From: Streptomyces sclerotialus | Lineage (GTDB): Bacteria > Actinomycetota > Actinomycetes > Streptomycetales > Streptomycetaceae | Direction: 5' to 3' | Assembly (NCBI GenBank): GCA_000719105.1 | Contig: JODX01000001.1 | Location: 434,001 to 498,000, forward strand | Length of the DNA: 64,000 nt | Shown here: positions 62,193 to 64,000 of the stretch, one piece after another | Position numbering within the stretch: the stretch's first letter is position 1 | How the letters are laid out: every line of letters starts with the position of its first letter | Program-made: the position numbers and the translations under genes | Notes under the pieces: model-generated | The model's database searches: none | What the model saw: the letters and a program-made list of their open reading frames with translations, nothing else | What the model was told of the DNA's origin: nothing

Positions 62193-64000
62193 GCGGGCAG
62201 AGGGGGACCGGGGCCGCCGGGGCGATCGAGCCGGTGCGGCGCGGTGCTGTCGCGAGCGGAGTCCGCCGCGCTCCCGTACACGCCGCTGCCGAGAGCCGGC
62301 TCGGTGCTTCGCACCCCCGGCAGGAGGGGCCGACGGACCTGCGGTTGGTGCCACCTGCGCTGGCTGCCTGGGGGACGGCGGCGGTGCTGCTCGACGCCTC
62401 GGCCGGGCGGGTCGTGGGAGTGGTGGCGGTATGCCTGGTCGGGGGTTGCGCTCTGCTGTGGGCCCGAAGGGGCTGTACGCGCGGCCGGGAACAGGACGGG
62501 CAACGGCAAGAGGGGCGGAGCACGAGGACGGTATGGCCGGGAACGGCCGTCGCCGCCGTGCTGCTGTGCGCCGCCGCGGCCGCCGCCTCCGCCGGACTGC
62601 ACGGGGCGGATCTGCGGCGCGGTCCCGTTCCGGGGCTCGCCCGCCAGTACGCGCAGGTGACGGCCGAGGTGGAGCTCACCGCCGACCCGCGGCCCGCCCG
62701 CCCCCGGATCGGGCAAGACCGCGCTGCCCCGGCCGCCGTCCTGCTCGAAGCGGAGGTCAGACGCGTGAGAGGGCGGGGTGGGACGGACTTCGCGACCCGC
62801 ACCCCGGTCCTGGTGATCGCGCAGGCGGCCCCGCACGGGCGGGACGCCTGGCTGTCCCTTCTGCCCTCCACCCGTGTGCGGGTCTCCGCGAGAGCCGTGC
62901 CGTCCCTGGGCGGCGGGGACCGGGTCGCGGCGGTGCTGCGGGTGAACGGTGGCGGCCCGCCGGACGTGGTGGGCGGCCCGTCCCGGACACAGCGGTTCGC
63001 GGGCCGGCTGCGCGACGGGCTGCGGGAGGCGACGGACGGGCTGGAGGCGGACGCGCGGGCGTTGCTGCCGGGCTTCGTCGTGGGGGACACCTCACGGGTG
63101 CCGGCCGAGTTGGACGAGGCGTTCAGGGCGACGGATCTCACGCATCTGCTCGCTGTCAGCGGGGCCAACTTCACGATCCTGCTCGCGCTGTTCATCGGGC
63201 CGCCCGGGCTCGCCCAGCGGGCGGAGCGGCGCGGGCTCGCACCCCGGCTCGGCATCCCCCTGCGGACGACCGCGCTGGCCGGGGGCGCACTGACCCTCGG
63301 CTTCGTGATCGTGTGCCGGCCGGATCCGAGCGTGGTGCGGGCCGCGGCGTGCGGGTCGATCGCGCTGCTGGCCATCGTGACCGGGCGGCGCAGATCCTTG
63401 ATCCCCGCGCTGGCCACGGCCGTACTGCTGCTCGTGCTGTACGACCCGTGGCTGGCCCGCAGTCACGGCTTCCTGCTCTCGGTGCTCGCGACCGGTGCCC
63501 TGCTCACCCTCGCCCCGCGGTGGAGCGCCGCGCTCCGACGCCACCGGGTGCCGCCGCGGCCGGCCGAGGCGCTGGCCGCCGCTGCCGCCGCCCAGGCGGT
63601 GTGCGCACCGGTCGTCGCGGTGCTGTCGGCCCGGGTGAGCCTGGTGGCGGTGCCGTGCAATCTGCTGGCGGAGTTCGCGGTGGCGCCCGCCACGGTGCTG
63701 GGGTTCGCAGCGCTGGTGACCGCACCAGTGGCGATGCCGGTCGCCCGGGCCTTCGCGTGGTGTGCGGCCTGGCCCGCGGACTGGATCGCCGGCATCGCAC
63801 GGACGGGGGCCGCGCTGCCCGGCGCCGGCGTGGACTGGCCGGGGAGCTGGACGGGCGCGCTGCTGCTGGCCGCTGTGACGGTGGTCACCGTCGCCGTGGG
63901 ACGGCGGATGGTGCGCCACCCGTGGCTGTGCGGTGCCTGCTTCATGGCGTTCCTGCTGGTCGTGGTGCAGCCGCCGCCCTTGGCCAGGGTGATCACCGGG
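62189..64000 (+). CDS. comEC: ComEC/Rec2 family DNA-uptake channel (3' end outside the window)
   Basis: ATG 62189 overlaps comEA by four bases; the frame stays open for 604 codons to the window edge. Several N-terminal membrane segments, an outer OB-like region (about 150-260), then the competence-domain motifs ALLPGFVVGDTSRVP and FRATDLTHLLAVSGANFTILLAL, followed by further membrane helices. The C-terminal metallo-beta-lactamase domain, if present, would be beyond the edge. In competent bacteria it moves one DNA strand across the membrane. Confidence 0.93.
   Translation, partial: MSGQRGTGAAGAIEPVRRGAVASGVRRAPVHAAAESRLGASHPRQEGPTDLRLVPPALAAWGTAAVLLDASAGRVVGVVAVCLVGGCALLWARRGCTRGREQDGQRQEGRSTRTVWPGTAVAAVLLCAAAAAASAGLHGADLRRGPVPGLARQYAQVTAEVELTADPRPARPRIGQDRAAPAAVLLEAEVRRVRGRGGTDFATRTPVLVIAQAAPHGRDAWLSLLPSTRVRVSARAVPSLGGGDRVAAVLRVNGGGPPDVVGGPSRTQRFAGRLRDGLREATDGLEADARALLPGFVVGDTSRVPAELDEAFRATDLTHLLAVSGANFTILLALFIGPPGLAQRAERRGLAPRLGIPLRTTALAGGALTLGFVIVCRPDPSVVRAAACGSIALLAIVTGRRRSLIPALATAVLLLVLYDPWLARSHGFLLSVLATGALLTLAPRWSAALRRHRVPPRPAEALAAAAAAQAVCAPVVAVLSARVSLVAVPCNLLAEFAVAPATVLGFAALVTAPVAMPVARAFAWCAAWPADWIAGIARTGAALPGAGVDWPGSWTGALLLAAVTVVTVAVGRRMVRHPWLCGACFMAFLLVVVQPPPLARVITG

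Overview
The window is chromosomal DNA from a Streptomyces or very close relative. GC is very high, GTG starts are common, and the gene order tig-clpP1-clpP2-clpX-valS-folC-ndk-mreBCD-mrdA-rodA ... rne-rplU-rpmA-obg ... proB-proA ... nadD-LCP-rsfS ... leuS ... comEA-comEC is the conserved Streptomyces core backbone. Most of it is housekeeping; no phage, IS element or CRISPR array was seen.

Layout. 1-1,730: the 5' part of a minus-strand acyltransferase, an empty 600-bp spacer, a 64-aa membrane protein, tRNA-Gly(UCC) and tRNA-Pro(UGG). 1,948-7,814: proteostasis block (trigger factor, ClpP1, ClpP2, ClpX) and a Pro/Gly/Tyr-rich membrane protein. 7,952-13,060: valS, folC, a DUF4233-type protein and ndk. 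13,470-19,894: elongation/spore-wall cluster mreB-mreC-mreD-mrdA(PBP2)-rodA. 19,994-23,550: CYTH/CHAD protein and a B12-binding radical SAM protein (TIGR03960 type). 23,700-28,279: a translationally coupled glycan cassette (nucleotide-sugar dehydrogenase, hyaluronan/chitin-synthase-like GT2, 44-aa membrane peptide, PgaB/IcaB-like deacetylase). 28,350-30,212: a repeat-built membrane protein and the DUF2344 radical-SAM partner. 30,457-38,660: RNase E/G, a secreted PLD-like protein, rplU-rpmA-obg. 38,762-44,321: a TagF-like membrane transferase, proB, a small protein, proA. 44,451-51,800: two related single-pass membrane proteins, an M48 protease, two tiny membrane proteins, nadD, a divergent LCP protein, rsfS and a histidine phosphatase. 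51,933-52,830: two identical tRNA-Ala(GGC) genes bracketing two tiny zinc-ribbon genes. 52,896-55,846: a NuoF-like/ferredoxin fusion coupled to a ferric-reductase-like haem membrane protein. 56,083-64,000: leucine leader peptide and attenuator, leuS, a membrane coiled-coil protein, DegV, comEA and the start of comEC.

How the parts fit. MreBCD, PBP2 and RodA build peptidoglycan. The TagF-like transferase, the divergent LCP protein and the two related membrane proteins at 44-46 kb look like the envelope-glycopolymer arm of the same process; from memory, their S. coelicolor equivalents were tied to the spore-wall synthesising complex. Trigger factor and ClpXP handle protein folding and turnover. 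RNase E, L21, L27, Obg and RsfS concern RNA decay and ribosome assembly.

Most interesting items: the glycan cassette lying between two radical-SAM-linked genes that I believe are usually adjacent; a textbook leucine attenuator ahead of leuS; many genes with a TANNNT hexamer 6-8 nt before the start codon (predicted leaderless mRNAs); an LCP domain without its usual arginine motif; and a NuoF-like protein missing one cluster cysteine. All comparisons with other genomes are from memory, without database searches.
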